In this document: one piece after another, positions 39,420 through 39,668 of the stretch | Position numbering within the stretch: position 1 is the first letter of the stretch | Layout of the letters: every line of letters begins with the position of its first letter | IMG/VR virus record: IMGVR_UViG_3300020194_000883 | Coordinates: 1 to 39,668 of that record | Origin: a virus | DNA: 39,668 nt | Reading direction: 5' to 3' (one strand) | Notes under the pieces: model-generated | Told to the model about the DNA's origin: nothing | Seen by the model: the letters and a program-made list of their open reading frames with translations, nothing else | Databases searched by the model: none | Position numbers and translations under genes: made by a program

Positions 39420-39668
39420 ATGCAAACACAAAATGAATATGACGTAGTACTACTTAAATGCGTAGATGGCGACACAGTAGATGTAGATATTGATCTAGGA
39501 TTTGGCGTATGGCTTAAAGACGAGCGTGTACGCATTATGGGCATTGACACTCCAGAGTCAAGAACATCAGACAAAGTAGAAAAAGTATTTGGCACAGCAG
39601 CTAAGAATAGACTAAAAGAACTATTAGAAAATGGCGGCAAGTTAATCACAACAGAAAACAAAAGCGGC
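39420..39668 (+). CDS. Staphylococcal-nuclease-like (thermonuclease) protein, 5' part
   Basis: The first 83 residues are visible and the gene runs off the right edge. VVLLKCVDGDTVDVDIDLGFG and RVRIMGIDTPESRT match the SNase family core: VDGDT (catalytic Asp region), R-V-R-I-x-G-I-D-T-P-E with the Arg, Asp and Glu catalytic residues. Further on, FGTAAKNRLKELL is also typical. Similar nucleases occur in marine T4-like phages. It may degrade host or competing DNA or RNA. There is no signal peptide in the visible part. Confidence 0.9.
   Translation, partial: MQTQNEYDVVLLKCVDGDTVDVDIDLGFGVWLKDERVRIMGIDTPESRTSDKVEKVFGTAAKNRLKELLENGGKLITTENKSG

Overview
The window is a segment of a marine T4-like myovirus (tailed phage), moderately AT-rich and densely coding. 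Large tail-fibre and adhesin genes, a PAAR spike tip, class Ia ribonucleotide reductase with glutaredoxin, T4-type late promoters (xxTAAATA about 20-35 nt before start codons) and many small conserved-looking hypotheticals support this. The host is probably a marine alphaproteobacterium (SAR11/SAR116/roseobacter-like). The phage carries a circularly permuted two-piece tmRNA of the alphaproteobacterial type and a cluster of DUF1127-like microproteins, a family abundant in that class.

Layout. 1-18.5 kb (+): virion adhesion module with several fibre proteins sharing a short N-terminal GEL/GEI motif. One has 16 decapeptide repeats. Two giants follow: 2267 aa with a cupredoxin-like insert, and 1688 aa with tandem repeats and a possible metallopeptidase-like domain. 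18.5-20.4 kb (-): small takeover-type genes, including four DUF1127-like microproteins, with consensus sigma-70 promoters, terminators and a hairpin-rich intergenic region. 20.4-21.55 kb: a zinc-ribbon protein, a candidate small RNA with its own promoter and terminator, and a class 3 lipase on the minus strand. 21.6-29.7 kb (+): late-promoter-driven virion or head-associated small genes, a sulfotransferase, a PD-(D/E)XK nuclease with an apparently leaderless promoter, and a pectate-lyase-fold tailspike. 29.7-34.1 kb: nrdA, nrdB, grx, a small beta protein and PAAR. 34.2-37.8 kb: a HAD phosphatase, a histone H1-like protein, small early-type genes with TTGACA promoters, and the permuted tmRNA with a 36-codon zinc-knuckle ORF filling its intervening segment. 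37.8-39.7 kb: a secreted outer-membrane beta-barrel protein, a membrane-anchored coiled-coil protein with an internal duplication, and the start of a staphylococcal-nuclease-like gene, the last two each preceded by the same inverted-repeat late promoter.

How it fits together. Two promoter classes can be read directly. Host-like sigma-70 sites (TTGACA, 16-17 bp, TATAAT-like) serve small takeover, nucleotide-metabolism and tmRNA genes. T4-like late sites serve virion genes. The tmRNA promoter matches both classes. The most unusual system is the phage tmRNA locus (36660-37312): promoter, acceptor RNA, nested microprotein ORF, tag-coding RNA, then a membrane microprotein. All functions are inferred from reading the sequence; no database search was run.
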